The notes: generated by a model not told the origin, from the letters alone. 64,000 nt of DNA from Kribbella catacumbae DSM 19601 (GCF_000372465.1 NZ_AQUZ01000019.1:71933-135932); one strand, 5' to 3'. Shown: positions 1 through 9,776, counted from the first letter of the stretch. Numbers and translations are program-made.

Positions 1-453
1 GTGCTCTACGAGGGTTGGCCCGCGCCGAACCCGGAGGCGCTGGCCATCCCTCCGGCGGTTCAGGAGCGGATGGACGCGTTGCTGGCCGAGGGCGAGCGTG
101 AGCGGGCGCTGGAGGTGTTCTTCCGCGATATCGTGCGAATGCCCGACCACGAGTTCGAGCGGTATCGCGCCCTGCCCGCCTGGCAGGCGCGCATCGCCGC
201 GGCGCACACGATCACCCGTGAGGACCGCGGGCATGGCGAGCGACGCCTCGATCCCGAGGAGGCGAAGAAGATCACGGTGCCGGTGCTGCTCATGGTCGGC
301 GGCGACAGCCCGCCCGCGATGCAGGCAGACTACGAGACCGTCGCCGCCGCCCTTCCCGATGCGCGGGTCACCGTCATGGACGGCCAGCAGCACATCGCGA
401 TCGACCTGATTCCGGAGGACTTCTCGCAGCGCGTGCTCACCTTCCTGCGCTGA
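1..453 (+). CDS. alpha/beta hydrolase, C-terminal part (cut by window edge)
   Basis: The reading frame is open from the first base, so the true start lies to the left and only the last 150 residues are visible. It carries the lid-like helical section typical of the family. The strand VPVLLMVGGDSP leads to the acid region, and near the end comes GQQHIAIDLIPEDF, where the histidine of the catalytic triad is expected. The nucleophile elbow would be upstream of the window. Substrate cannot be told. The stop is followed by 258 bases without a gene. These contain a TTGACA at 492-497 that could be a -35 box for the next gene, but no convincing -10 follows. Confidence 0.75.
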   Translation: MLYEGWPAPNPEALAIPPAVQERMDALLAEGERERALEVFFRDIVRMPDHEFERYRALPAWQARIAAAHTITREDRGHGERRLDPEEAKKITVPVLLMVGGDSPPAMQADYETVAAALPDARVTVMDGQQHIAIDLIPEDFSQRVLTFLR

Positions 454-711
454 GACGCCGCACGTGTTCGCCGAACGGTTGCCTTGAGCCGTTGACATCG
501 AGCGAAGGGCTGCGGATCGTCGGTAGAGGTCGCGCATCCTCGGGGGGCGTCCGGGTAGTCGAGCGATCACCGGGACATCAACTGCCCGCTGGTCAGGCCA
601 GCCGGCGTGCTGAGGTGCAGGCAGATTCGCCGGTCGACACTCCGGCCCGATCACGGCCGCTTCACGGGCAGTGGCAACACGGCTACTGCGCGTCTCTCGA
701 AAGGAGTGGAC

Positions 712-2097
712 ATGAGGCGGCACTGGCGCCTCCTGTCGATCGGGACGACGGTGGCGGGCCTGATGCTCGTCCCGCTCGCGGCGGGCGCACATGATCCGGA
801 AGATGGTCACGGAACCCATCCGCCCACAGGCGGTGGTGCACCGGACCTGCACAGCGACAACATGACGCTGCTGAAGAACCTCCCGAAGGTCGGCACCGCG
901 ACCCAGTCCGACCTGGCGTTCGAAGGCCGGTACGCCTATGCGGGAGCGTTCACGGGATTCCGCATCATCGACATCTCGAACCCAGCGGCCGCACAGCAGG
1001 TCACGTTCTTCCCCTGTAACGGCGGGCAAGGCGACGTGTCGATCTACAACGGCCTGTTGTTCTCGTCCGTCGACACACCGCAAACCAAGCCGGCCTGCGA
1101 CAGCGCCAACACCACGGCCGCGAACCCGGCCGCCTGGGAAGGCGTTCGGATCTTCGACGTGCGAGATCCGGGCAACGTCAAGCACCTCGCGTCGGTACGC
1201 ACCGACTGCGGCTCGCACACCAACACGCTCGCACCAGCCGGCAAGGGCAGCTTGTTCGTCTACGTGTCGTCATTCGGGTTGACGGCGACGTCGATCGGAC
1301 CGCACTGCCAGCCTGACCACGGCAAGATCTCGATCATCCACGTCCCGCTGCGGAACCCGGAGAAGGCAAAGGTCGTAGCGACCCCAGCGACGACCGGCGT
1401 GCCGGTCTTCGACGCATCCCGGTTGGAGCTCGACGATCTCGTACCGCCCGGCTTCCTGCTGGACACCAGAGGTTGCCACGACATCACGGTGCTGCAACCG
1501 CTCGAGCTCGCGGCGGCGGCATGTCTCAGCGTCGGCCAGATCTGGGACATCAGCGACCGCAGTGCGCCGAAGGTGTTGCACACCTTGACCACCGAGGAGG
1601 TTCGGGCCTGGCACTCGGCGCAGTTCACCTGGGACGGGGAGCGCGTCGTGTTCGGTGACGAGGCGGGCGGCGGCAATCTCGCGCGGTGCCGCGCGCAGGA
1701 CCCACCGACGACCGGTGCCGTCTGGATCTACGACGTCGCCTCGGGCGCGGAGCTCGGGCACTACAAGCTGCCCCGCGCCGAGACGGGTATCTGCACGATG
1801 CACAACTTCAACCTCGTACCCGGTGTGAGCCGAGACATCCTGGTGTCGGCGGCCTACACGGGCGGTACGACGGTGGCCGACCTCACCGACCCGGCCAACC
1901 CGGTGGAGATCGGCTTCTACCGAGCCGGTGACCCGATCGCCGCGAACACCTGGTCGACGTACTGGCACAACGGGTTCATCTACGGAAACGACATCACCCG
2001 TGGGTTCGACGTCTTCTCCATCAACCATCCGGCGGTGGCCGGCGCGGCGAGCCTGAACCGCGACAACCCGCAGACCCAGGAAGTTCTTTTCCGCTGA
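712..2097 (+). CDS. secreted LVIVD-repeat protein, paralogue 1
   Basis: The protein has 461 residues. The start is the ATG at 712 because AAAGGAG lies just upstream; the longer in-frame opening from 607 has no ribosome site. Residues 1-26 form a signal peptide ending in AAGAH. The body has repeated beta-propeller-like units with GFRIIDISNP, RIFDVRDPGNVKHL and TTVADLTDPANPVEIG, the LVIVD repeat pattern. Conserved CGSHT and TMHNFN segments are shared with the two paralogues at 2182 and 8248. All three end with NPQT about eight residues before the stop. Role is unknown; LVIVD proteins are extracellular propellers thought to bind surfaces or partners. It is the first gene of a run of five secreted proteins. 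Confidence 0.8.
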   Translation: MRRHWRLLSIGTTVAGLMLVPLAAGAHDPEDGHGTHPPTGGGAPDLHSDNMTLLKNLPKVGTATQSDLAFEGRYAYAGAFTGFRIIDISNPAAAQQVTFFPCNGGQGDVSIYNGLLFSSVDTPQTKPACDSANTTAANPAAWEGVRIFDVRDPGNVKHLASVRTDCGSHTNTLAPAGKGSLFVYVSSFGLTATSIGPHCQPDHGKISIIHVPLRNPEKAKVVATPATTGVPVFDASRLELDDLVPPGFLLDTRGCHDITVLQPLELAAAACLSVGQIWDISDRSAPKVLHTLTTEEVRAWHSAQFTWDGERVVFGDEAGGGNLARCRAQDPPTTGAVWIYDVASGAELGHYKLPRAETGICTMHNFNLVPGVSRDILVSAAYTGGTTVADLTDPANPVEIGFYRAGDPIAANTWSTYWHNGFIYGNDITRGFDVFSINHPAVAGAASLNRDNPQTQEVLFR

Positions 2098-2105
2098 CGG
2101 CCGAC

Positions 2106-2134
2106 GGTCGGCCCCGGAACCGTCGGGGCCGACC
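2106..2134 (+). terminator. GC-rich hairpin after first LVIVD gene
   Basis: An 11-base perfect inverted repeat (GGTCGGCCCCG ... CGGGGCCGACC) has a 7-base loop and begins 9 bases after the stop codon. No T-run follows, so it may be a weak terminator or an RNA-stabilising stem between LVIVD genes 1 and 2. Confidence 0.5.
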
Positions 2135-2181
2135 GCACCGGTCTGTGCCTGACAGCCCTATCACCAGTCAGGAGGAAGTTC

Positions 2182-3561
2182 ATGTCACGGCACATTCGTC
2201 TTGTCCTCGGCGCGATCGTGAGCGCCGGGATCCTCGTGGTTCCTGTGACGGCGGTCGCCGACCACGCGACCGACCCGCACACACCGAACATGCATGCAAA
2301 GGGACACAGCCCACACCCGGCGACATTCCTGGGGGAACCGGACGGCGTGCGCCACATCAGCTCAGACATCGCCTTCCAAGGCAGGCTGGCATTCCACGGC
2401 AACTACGACGGCTTCCGGGTGATCGACATCGCCGACCCGGACAACCCGCAGGAACTGCTGCACCAGCGGTGCAACGGGGACCAGGGAGACATCTACGTCC
2501 GGGGCGACATCCTGGTCCGGTCATGGAACTCGAAGAAGACCACTCCTAGGCTCTGCGACGGCCAGACCGTCCCGGCCGGCTGGGAAGGCGTGCACATCTT
2601 CGACATCAGCAACCTCTCGGACCCCGCGCTCGTGGCCTCTGTCTCGCTACCGTGCGGCTCACACACCCTCACCGGCGCCGGAGTCTCCGCGGGACGGCTG
2701 ATTATCTACAGCAACAACTCGAGCAGCGCAGGCTGCGTCGACGGCACGCGGGCCAACGACGACCCGGTCGGTGACTTCATGGACGTCATCGCCGTTCCGG
2801 TCGACAATCCGGCAGCCGCGAGCCTCATCCACCGCGAACCACTCGCCGGACCGACGACGAACGTGCGCACCGGGTGTCACGACGCGGGCGCGATCCTCGG
2901 CACGGTCAACAAGGTGGTCTGCGCCAGCGCCGACACCATCAACGTCTTCGACATCGGCGCGAACAGTACGCCGGGCGGCAGCCCCGAGGACCCGGTCCTT
3001 CTGCTGACCATCACCGAACCAGGCGTCGGCCAGGCCGGCACGAACGGACGCTGGCACTCGAGCATCTTCACCTGGGACGGCAAGGTCATCGCGGCCGGCT
3101 GGGAACCCGGCGGCGGTGCCGACACCGAATGCCAGACCACCGACCCAGCGGTCGACAAGAGCATGTTCTTCTACGACGCCACTACTGGCGCAAAACTCGG
3201 TCAATGGACCCTGCCACGAGGCCAGGACGGCGTCGGCGAGAACTGCACGATCCACAACTACAACATCGTGCCGCTTCGCAGCGGCCGGTACGTCGCTGTC
3301 GGTGGCCACTACCAGGCCGGCACCTGGGTGACCGACTTCACCGATCCAGCCAACCCGACCACCGTGGGCTGGTCCGACCCACCTGTCATCGCACCACCCG
3401 ACCTGGGCGGGGTCTGGTCGTCGTACTGGTACAACAACTTCATCTACGAATCGAGCATCACTGAGGGCCTGAACCTCTTCAGGCTCAGCGCAGCGGTAAC
3501 CGGCGGCGCGCTGCGCCTCGGCCACCTCAACCCGCAAACCCAGGAATTCTCACTCCCGTAA
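2182..3561 (+). CDS. secreted LVIVD-repeat protein, paralogue 2
   Basis: The protein has 459 residues. The start ATG has AGGAGG eight bases upstream. A signal peptide (residues 1-27, ending VTAVADH) is followed by a His-rich patch (PHTPNMHAKGHSPH). The propeller repeats read GFRVIDIADPDNPQEL, HIFDISNLSDPALVAS and WVTDFTDPANPTTVG. CGSHT, CTIHNYN and SSYWYNNFIYES match the same places in the other two paralogues, and the C-terminus again has NPQT. The His-rich stretch just after the leader could bind metal, but that is inference. No enzyme motif is visible. Confidence 0.8.
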   Translation: MSRHIRLVLGAIVSAGILVVPVTAVADHATDPHTPNMHAKGHSPHPATFLGEPDGVRHISSDIAFQGRLAFHGNYDGFRVIDIADPDNPQELLHQRCNGDQGDIYVRGDILVRSWNSKKTTPRLCDGQTVPAGWEGVHIFDISNLSDPALVASVSLPCGSHTLTGAGVSAGRLIIYSNNSSSAGCVDGTRANDDPVGDFMDVIAVPVDNPAAASLIHREPLAGPTTNVRTGCHDAGAILGTVNKVVCASADTINVFDIGANSTPGGSPEDPVLLLTITEPGVGQAGTNGRWHSSIFTWDGKVIAAGWEPGGGADTECQTTDPAVDKSMFFYDATTGAKLGQWTLPRGQDGVGENCTIHNYNIVPLRSGRYVAVGGHYQAGTWVTDFTDPANPTTVGWSDPPVIAPPDLGGVWSSYWYNNFIYESSITEGLNLFRLSAAVTGGALRLGHLNPQTQEFSLP

Positions 3562-3573
3562 TCGCAACCGCAT

Positions 3574-3618
3574 CCGCCGGCCTGGGCCCGCCAACAGCAC
3601 CCGGGCTCCGGCCGGCGG
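3574..3618 (+). terminator. imperfect GC hairpin between LVIVD2 and PQQ gene
   Basis: CCGCCGGCC at 3574 pairs with GGCCGGCGG at 3610, and further partly paired bases lie inside. It starts 12 bases after the LVIVD2 stop. No T-run follows, so termination is possible but partial read-through into the next gene is likely. Confidence 0.45.
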
Positions 3619-3663
3619 CCCTTACACGTTATCCCGCTGGTGTTCGATCGAGGGAGGTACCTC

Positions 3664-5229
3664 ATGAACCGATTGCGTGCGACGGCTTCACGGCTCGTGG
3701 TGGTGGTCGCCTTGGCTGGGCTGGCAGCTTCCGTGGGAGCCGCACCGTCACCGGTGGCGGCGCAAACCGGGCCGACGGTGGTGGACCCCGATCTCGGCGT
3801 CAGGACCGTGATCAGCGGGCTGGTGACCCCGAGCACCATGGCGTTCCTGGGCCCGAACGACTTCCTGGTGCTCGAGAAGAACACGGGCAACGTGAAGCGC
3901 GTTGTCGACGGGGCGGCGCCGGGGGTTGTGCTCGACCTCGCGGTGAACTCCGCGTCCGAGCGAGGGCTGCTGGGCATCGCGTTACACCCGGACTTCCCGG
4001 ACGATCCGGGTGTCTACCTGTACTGGAGCTGCACGGCTCCACCTCCGGACGCGAGCAGTCCGTTCATCCCAGCGCGCGAGCGATGCGCCGAGACTCCGGA
4101 CGCGGGGGTTGACAGCGCGAACATTCTGGCCGTCCCGCTGCTCGGAAACCGCGTCGACCGCTTCGAGTGGACGGGGTCGGCGCTGGTGTTCGATCGCAAT
4201 CTGGTCATGCTGCGGTCGTTCCAGCACGACGGCGCACCGGAGCCCGCCGGCCAGAACGACAGTGCTCAGCCGGCGCGCGGGAACCACGACGGCGGCTCCA
4301 TAGCCTTCGGGGCCGACGGGAAGCTGTACATCCCGGTCGGGGATCTGGGCCGCCGCGGCCAGATGCAGAACCTCCCCCTGGGGCCGACGCCGCCGACGGC
4401 TGACGACCAGTTCGGCGGACCTGCTCCCGACAACGCCCACCTGAGTGGTGTGATCCTCCGGGTGAACGATGACGGGTCGACGCCTTCGGACAACCCGTTC
4501 TTCGGCGTAGGGGCCCAGGTCGGCGGGGAAGCGGGCGCGAACATCCAACGGGTGTTTGCGTACGGTCTGCGCAACACCTTCGGGATCGCGGTCGACCCAG
4601 TCTCGGGGAACCTGTGGGACCAGCAGAACGCCGACGACGCGTTCGACGAGCTGAACCGGGTCGAGCGGGGCATGAACGGCGGGTGGATCCAGACCATGGG
4701 TCCGGTGTCCCGGATCGCGCAGTTCAAGGAGATCGAGCTCACGCTGCCACCATCGGGTGGGCTCGCGGGTGCGCAGTTGCAGCAGATCAGGTGGCCGGCG
4801 ACCAACACCGCGGACAGTCCGGCGGAGGCCCTGTCACGGCTGTTCGTGCTGCCCGGCTCGCGGTACAGCGATCCGGAGTTCAGCTGGAAGTTCGCCGTAC
4901 CCCCGGCGGCCATCGGCTTCCTGTCGAGTCGCGCGCTCGGTCCGCAGTACGCCAACGACCTGTTCGTCAGTGCGGCCACGCCGCTGACCGTCGGCGGCCA
5001 TCTGTTCCGCTTCAACCTGACCGGCAACCGGCGCATGATCGCGGTCGACGATCCACGCCTGGAAGACCGCGTCGCGGACAACAACGCGAAACACGACATC
5101 ACCGAGAGCGAGAGCCTGCTGTTCGGCAGCGGCTTCGGCGTCAGCACCGACATCGAGACCGGCCCGAACGGCAACCTGTTCGTGGTGTCACTCTCGACCG
5201 GCACCGTCTACGAGATCTTCAGGAAGTAA
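3664..5229 (+). CDS. secreted PQQ-dependent sugar dehydrogenase-like protein (GSDH fold)
   Basis: The protein has 521 residues. The ATG at 3664 is chosen because GAGGGAGG precedes it; the frame opens 24 bases earlier without a ribosome site. Residues 1-34 form a signal peptide ending PVAAQ. The glucose/sorbosone dehydrogenase beta-propeller is recognised by LLGIALHPDF, GGSIAFGADGKLYIPVGD, GLRNTFGIAVDP and the N-x-x-D-D-A/ELN segment near residues 320-335. Relatives oxidise aldoses with PQQ outside the cytoplasm; the actual substrate here is unknown. The host would need imported or self-made PQQ, and no pqq genes are in the window. The last codons lie in a short tandem duplication (see 5207). 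Confidence 0.8.
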   Translation: MNRLRATASRLVVVVALAGLAASVGAAPSPVAAQTGPTVVDPDLGVRTVISGLVTPSTMAFLGPNDFLVLEKNTGNVKRVVDGAAPGVVLDLAVNSASERGLLGIALHPDFPDDPGVYLYWSCTAPPPDASSPFIPARERCAETPDAGVDSANILAVPLLGNRVDRFEWTGSALVFDRNLVMLRSFQHDGAPEPAGQNDSAQPARGNHDGGSIAFGADGKLYIPVGDLGRRGQMQNLPLGPTPPTADDQFGGPAPDNAHLSGVILRVNDDGSTPSDNPFFGVGAQVGGEAGANIQRVFAYGLRNTFGIAVDPVSGNLWDQQNADDAFDELNRVERGMNGGWIQTMGPVSRIAQFKEIELTLPPSGGLAGAQLQQIRWPATNTADSPAEALSRLFVLPGSRYSDPEFSWKFAVPPAAIGFLSSRALGPQYANDLFVSAATPLTVGGHLFRFNLTGNRRMIAVDDPRLEDRVADNNAKHDITESESLLFGSGFGVSTDIETGPNGNLFVVSLSTGTVYEIFRK

Positions 5230-5262
5230 CACGATCTACGAGATCTTCAGCAAGCTGGAACG
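5207..5262 (+). repeat. 28-bp tandem duplication across a stop codon
   Basis: The 16-base word TCTACGAGATCTTCAG occurs at 5207-5222 and again at 5235-5250, a 28-base step. The first copy encodes the C-terminal YEIFRK and stop of the dehydrogenase. The second copy would encode YEIFSK but lies past the stop. It is a recent slippage duplication that may have moved the stop codon. Confidence 0.8.
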
Positions 5263-5301
5263 GATCCACGGTGGCAAAGGCGCCACCCGGAGGTGAGGAA
5301 C

Positions 5302-8235
5302 GTGCGCAGATCATCCCGTGCGTTAGTGGCGGCAACCGGGTTGTTGACGGTAACCGCCCTTGCGCTTGCGGCGGGGCCGGCTGGCTACGCAGCTAGTTCC
5401 GACGCGCAAGACGCCGTACCCAGCGGCGCCATCCAGGGGGATCATCAATCCACGAAGGAGAAGGACAACAGGTTGGGCGTGGTCGCGCCGACCGCCCGCC
5501 AGCTAGCGCGCGCCGCCGCTTTGGCTGCCCGAGCTCGCTGGAACCGCCTGGGCACACCGGCCGTGCTCGCCAAGACCGGGGCGCCATTGGCCACCGGCCT
5601 CGGTGCGGACCCGGTCCAGGCAGCCAAGGCCTATGTCGCGGCCAACCGCGATCTGCTCGGTCTCACGAAGCGCGGAACGGACGCCCTCGAGGTTCTCACC
5701 GTCGCACCAATCGGCACCGGTGCGGCGGTTGTCTTCCGGCAACGGTTCGGCGACCTCGTCGCCGGTCGCGACGGCCTGCTGTCGGTGGGCGTGCGCGACG
5801 GCAAGGTGTGGTATCTGAGTTCGTCCCTCGCCCGCGACGCCGACGCACCGCAGCCGGCAACGATCTCCGCAGCCGACGCAGAGCGCATTGCAGCAACCGA
5901 TGCCGGTATCTCGAACACGAGGATCATGGAGACCCGCCTGGTCGCGGTTCCAACGCCGGATCGCGGTGCGCGCGCCGCGTACGAAGTCACGCTGGGTTCT
6001 GACCTCAACGGCGCCGAGCCAGTCGCGTACACGACCCACGTCGACGCCAGGGACGGCAGCGTTCTCGTCCGGGAGAGCCTCGTCGACTCGGACAGCGACA
6101 ACCCAGAGTGGCAGGTGTTCCCCAACACGCCGCCGACCGACTATTCCTCGGCCGACACCAGGCAGCGCTGGTGCTTCGCCGCCGGGCCGGGCTGTGACGA
6201 GATCGTCGGTACCTCCGCATCACCGCTCGCCTGGGACATCAAGCCCGAGAACGGCAAGCCAAGCGAGACCACGGACGGCAACAACGCCTTCGCCGTTCAC
6301 AACTGGTTCACCAACAATCCGTTCAAGGTCGGGCATGAGATGGCGACGCCAAGCCCGACACGTGAGTACGTCTATCCCTGGACCAACCAATGGCTCAGGG
6401 AGAGGTGTTCACCTGCCGTCTTCGAAACGGCCGCGCGCAACGACATCGATGCTGCCCGGGCCAACCTCCTCGCGATGCACAACCGCATGCACGACTGGTC
6501 GTACCACCTCGGCTTCACTGAGACCACCTTCAACTTGCAGGACGACAACTTCAAGCTGGGCGGCAAGGCGAACGACCCCGAGCAGGGCAACGCGCAAGCC
6601 GGTGGCGTCACGGGTGGACCGCCGACGTTCGCCGCGCGGGACAACGCCAACCAGATCACGCCACGTGACGGGCATCGGCCCATCACCAACATGTACCTGT
6701 GGCAGCCGATCGCGGGCGCCTTCTACGCACCGTGTGTAGACGGCGACTTCGATATGTCGGTCATCGGCCACGAGTACACCCACGCCATCACCAACCGGAT
6801 GGTCGCCGGCCCGGACATGGGCCTCAGCTCACCTCAAGGCATGAGCGAGAGCTGGTCGGACCTGATGGCGATGGAGTACCTCACCGAGCACGGCTACGCG
6901 CCGGCCGGCATCCGGGCGTTCACGATCGGCGAGTACGTCACGTCCGACCCGATCGCCGGTATCCGCAACTACAACATGAGCGACAGCCCGCTCAACTACA
7001 GCAGCGTCGACTACGACTTCGTCGGGCTGCAGGTCCATGCCTCGGGCGAGCTGTGGAGCGCGACGAACTTCGACATCCGGTCTGCGATGGTTCAGCGGTA
7101 CGGCGCCGGAACACCGGCGTTGCAGAAGTCGTGCGCCAACGGCCAGACTCCGGTGACGTCCTGCCCGGGCAACCGGCGGTGGGCCCAGCTCGTGTTCGAC
7201 TCGTTCCTCCTCATGGCGAACAGCGCCAACAGCATGGTCGACGCGCGGGACGCGCTGCTCGGGGCGGACCAGATCCGCTTCGGCGGGACCAACCAGGACA
7301 TCCTGTGGAACGCGTTCGCCAAGCGCGGCCTCGGCGAGGCGGCGATGAGCAACGGCGCCGGTGACCCCAACCCTAGGCCCGGCTTCACCTCGCCGTTCGC
7401 AACCGAGGCGACAATCACCTTCCGTCCGGTGGACGAGAATGGACAGGCCGTACCCGGTGCGAGGCTGTACGTCGGCGGCTACCAGGCACGGGCTGTCCCG
7501 GTGGCCGATACCGACCCTGCCACGCCTCTCACCAGCCAGGTGCGGCTGGCGCCCGGCTCGTACACCTTCATCGCTCAGGCCCCCGGATTCGGGCATGCGC
7601 GACTCGGTGCGACCTCGTTCGGCCCGGGGCAGGCAAGCGACCTGGTCGTACCGATGCCGCGCAACCTCGCATCGAGCGCCGGCGGCGCCACCGCGAGCGG
7701 CGACGGGGTCAACCTGGCCAGGATCGTCGACGACGACGAAGCGACCAACTGGGCGTCGCTGGGCAGCTCGGTAGCCGGCAAGCAGGTCACCGTCGACCTG
7801 GCTGGTGGTGTCCAAGAGGTAAGGCACATCCAGGTCAGCGCGTTGCTGCGGCCGCCGAGCGCTACGGACCCCGATGCCGCGACTCAGAGCCGGTTCTCCG
7901 CACTGCGGCAGTTCCGGGTGCTGGCGTGCACGGCAGGTGGCGCGGTCGCCTGCTCTGACCCGACACAGTTCCAAGTCGTCTTCACCAGTCCAGCGGACCC
8001 GTTCCCGTCGATCGCGCCGCGGCCGCGGGCGCCGGAGCTGACGATCAGGTCCTTCGACATACCAGATGTCACGGCGACGCACCTGCGGCTCGAGGTGCTG
8101 ACCAACCAGTGCACGGGCGCGCCGGAGTACGCAGGTGAGCAGGACGCCGACCCACGGGCGAACACAGACTGCGCCACCGCCAGCCCGCAGGCGCGCAACG
8201 TGCGAGTGGCCGAGTTCCAGGCCTTCGCGCAGTAG
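5302..8235 (+). CDS. secreted M36 (fungalysin-type) zinc metallopeptidase with C-terminal discoidin-like domain
   Basis: The protein has 977 residues from the GTG at 5302, chosen because GGAGG sits 8 bases upstream; a GTG at 5293 is too close to it. A signal peptide of about 31 residues is followed by a thermolysin/fungalysin propeptide region to about residue 250. The catalytic domain then follows. HEYTH at residues 490-494 gives two zinc ligands and the glutamate base. ESWSD about 30 residues later gives the third ligand, as in M36 enzymes. A carboxypeptidase-regulatory-like segment follows. The last about 190 residues (ATASGDG..LARIVDDDEATNWASLG..VTVDL) resemble an F5/8 type C (discoidin) sugar or surface-binding domain. 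It is expected to be secreted as an inactive precursor and to digest extracellular protein. It lies between the PQQ gene and LVIVD3, 12 bases before the latter, so probably one transcript. Confidence 0.87.
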   Translation: MRRSSRALVAATGLLTVTALALAAGPAGYAASSDAQDAVPSGAIQGDHQSTKEKDNRLGVVAPTARQLARAAALAARARWNRLGTPAVLAKTGAPLATGLGADPVQAAKAYVAANRDLLGLTKRGTDALEVLTVAPIGTGAAVVFRQRFGDLVAGRDGLLSVGVRDGKVWYLSSSLARDADAPQPATISAADAERIAATDAGISNTRIMETRLVAVPTPDRGARAAYEVTLGSDLNGAEPVAYTTHVDARDGSVLVRESLVDSDSDNPEWQVFPNTPPTDYSSADTRQRWCFAAGPGCDEIVGTSASPLAWDIKPENGKPSETTDGNNAFAVHNWFTNNPFKVGHEMATPSPTREYVYPWTNQWLRERCSPAVFETAARNDIDAARANLLAMHNRMHDWSYHLGFTETTFNLQDDNFKLGGKANDPEQGNAQAGGVTGGPPTFAARDNANQITPRDGHRPITNMYLWQPIAGAFYAPCVDGDFDMSVIGHEYTHAITNRMVAGPDMGLSSPQGMSESWSDLMAMEYLTEHGYAPAGIRAFTIGEYVTSDPIAGIRNYNMSDSPLNYSSVDYDFVGLQVHASGELWSATNFDIRSAMVQRYGAGTPALQKSCANGQTPVTSCPGNRRWAQLVFDSFLLMANSANSMVDARDALLGADQIRFGGTNQDILWNAFAKRGLGEAAMSNGAGDPNPRPGFTSPFATEATITFRPVDENGQAVPGARLYVGGYQARAVPVADTDPATPLTSQVRLAPGSYTFIAQAPGFGHARLGATSFGPGQASDLVVPMPRNLASSAGGATASGDGVNLARIVDDDEATNWASLGSSVAGKQVTVDLAGGVQEVRHIQVSALLRPPSATDPDAATQSRFSALRQFRVLACTAGGAVACSDPTQFQVVFTSPADPFPSIAPRPRAPELTIRSFDIPDVTATHLRLEVLTNQCTGAPEYAGEQDADPRANTDCATASPQARNVRVAEFQAFAQ

Positions 8236-8247
8236 AAGGGAGCACTC

Positions 8248-9747
8248 ATGTATGCCTCGAAACGACGGTACTTCGCGGCGCTCGTCTGCGGTGTCGTTAC
8301 TGCCCTGGCCATTCCATCGTGGGCTACGGCTACGCCGCCAGACGATACGCCCGACCGCCCGCACAGCCAGAACATGCACCTACTCGGTTCCAGCCTCCGT
8401 GCAGGTGCCGTCACCGGTCCGCCGCCTGTCGGTCCTGGCGATGTTCCATGGGACACCCGGAACACCGATCTGGCGTTCTGGGGCGACACCGTGATCCAGG
8501 GGCGCTACGACGGCTTCCGGGTCATCAACGCCCGAGCACCGGGGAACCCGGTGGAACGGGCGTTCTTCACCTGCGTCAGCCCACAAGGTGACGTCGGAGT
8601 CTACGGGAACCTCGTGTTCCGTTCGGTCGATTCGCCGCAGCGAACGAATCAGTGCTCCGATGTAGCGCAGTCGGGGAATCCGCCCGACGTCGACTGCGCA
8701 CCCGTGTCTGCGCCATGTACGGGCTTCGAAGGCATCCAGATCTTCGACATCAGCGACCTGAGCAACATCGAACTCGTCGCGTCGGTCCCACTCGACTGTG
8801 GATCTCACACCCATACAGTGGTCCCTGATCCAGAAGGCGACCGAGTCCTGATCTATAACAGTGTCAGCGGAGCGGGTCTCCAAGCGAATCCCGGTAAGTA
8901 CGGCAATCGTTGTCCGGGCTTGCCGTTCAACCGCGAGGACATCGTCGAGGTTCCCTTGTCCGACCCGGGCTCGGCGAGCGTCATCGGCTCGTTCTCCCTT
9001 GGCCAGATGCCCGACGGCCGGGTCATCACCACCTGCCACGACCTGGGCGTGATCCTTGGCTCGGTGAACAGGGCAGCCTGCGCGGGCAACCCCGGGGTTC
9101 CGGTCTTCGATATCTCCGATCTCGAGAACCCGGTATTCCTCTACGCGACTTCGGCTCCGACGGTCACGGGCTTCCACTCCGCGGCCTGGAGTTGGGATGG
9201 CTCGATCCTCGTCACCGGCTGGGAGCCTGGCGGCGGCACGCTGCCGCGCTGCCAGGCGACCGGGACCCCGATCAGCCCGCCCACAGCCGGCAGCTCGGTA
9301 CAGACGGACGAGATGAAGACGATCTTCTTCCATGACGGCGCAACGGGTGAGATCATCGGCCGGCACGTCCTGCCCCGCCCGCAGTCCCAGTACGAGAACT
9401 GCACAATGCACAACTACAACGTCGTCGCGCATCCGACGAGGAATCTCCTCGTGCATGGCTCATACCAGTCGGGCACGGCGCTTGTGGACTTCACCGACCC
9501 GGCGAACGCCTACGAGGTCGCCTGGATGGATCCCGACCCGCTCGATCCACCGTCAGACACGAGCCCAGGCGGCCGTATCAACTTCCGCGGCGGCGACTGG
9601 TCGTCGTACTGGTACAACGGGCGCATCTACGAAAGCGACACGAGGCGCGGCCTCTACATCTGGGACGTGAGCGCGCCTGAAGTCCGCGGGCCCGTGGTGA
9701 AGCTCGACCACCTCAACCCGCAGACCAACCACGTATCGATCCCCTAG
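8248..9747 (+). CDS. secreted LVIVD-repeat protein, paralogue 3
   Basis: The protein has 499 residues, with AAGGGAG just before the ATG. The signal peptide ends near AWATA. Repeats read GFRVINARAPGNPVERA, QIFDISDLSNIELVAS and ALVDFTDPANAYEVA. The shared CGSHTH, CTMHNYN, SSYWYN and terminal NPQT segments align it with the proteins at 712 and 2182. It is longer by insertions in the first third (a Cys-rich stretch with five cysteines) and before the last repeat. The next element is a strong terminator, so this closes the secreted-protein block. Confidence 0.8.
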   Translation: MYASKRRYFAALVCGVVTALAIPSWATATPPDDTPDRPHSQNMHLLGSSLRAGAVTGPPPVGPGDVPWDTRNTDLAFWGDTVIQGRYDGFRVINARAPGNPVERAFFTCVSPQGDVGVYGNLVFRSVDSPQRTNQCSDVAQSGNPPDVDCAPVSAPCTGFEGIQIFDISDLSNIELVASVPLDCGSHTHTVVPDPEGDRVLIYNSVSGAGLQANPGKYGNRCPGLPFNREDIVEVPLSDPGSASVIGSFSLGQMPDGRVITTCHDLGVILGSVNRAACAGNPGVPVFDISDLENPVFLYATSAPTVTGFHSAAWSWDGSILVTGWEPGGGTLPRCQATGTPISPPTAGSSVQTDEMKTIFFHDGATGEIIGRHVLPRPQSQYENCTMHNYNVVAHPTRNLLVHGSYQSGTALVDFTDPANAYEVAWMDPDPLDPPSDTSPGGRINFRGGDWSSYWYNGRIYESDTRRGLYIWDVSAPEVRGPVVKLDHLNPQTNHVSIP

Positions 9748-9776
9748 GAAGCCGGGCCCCAGCTGACCGGCTTGTT

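Noticed and set aside
6829..8379. 516-codon minus-strand frame opposite the M36 protease
   Set aside because: Pure antisense of a gene with clear zinc-site motifs; no motif or ribosome site of its own.
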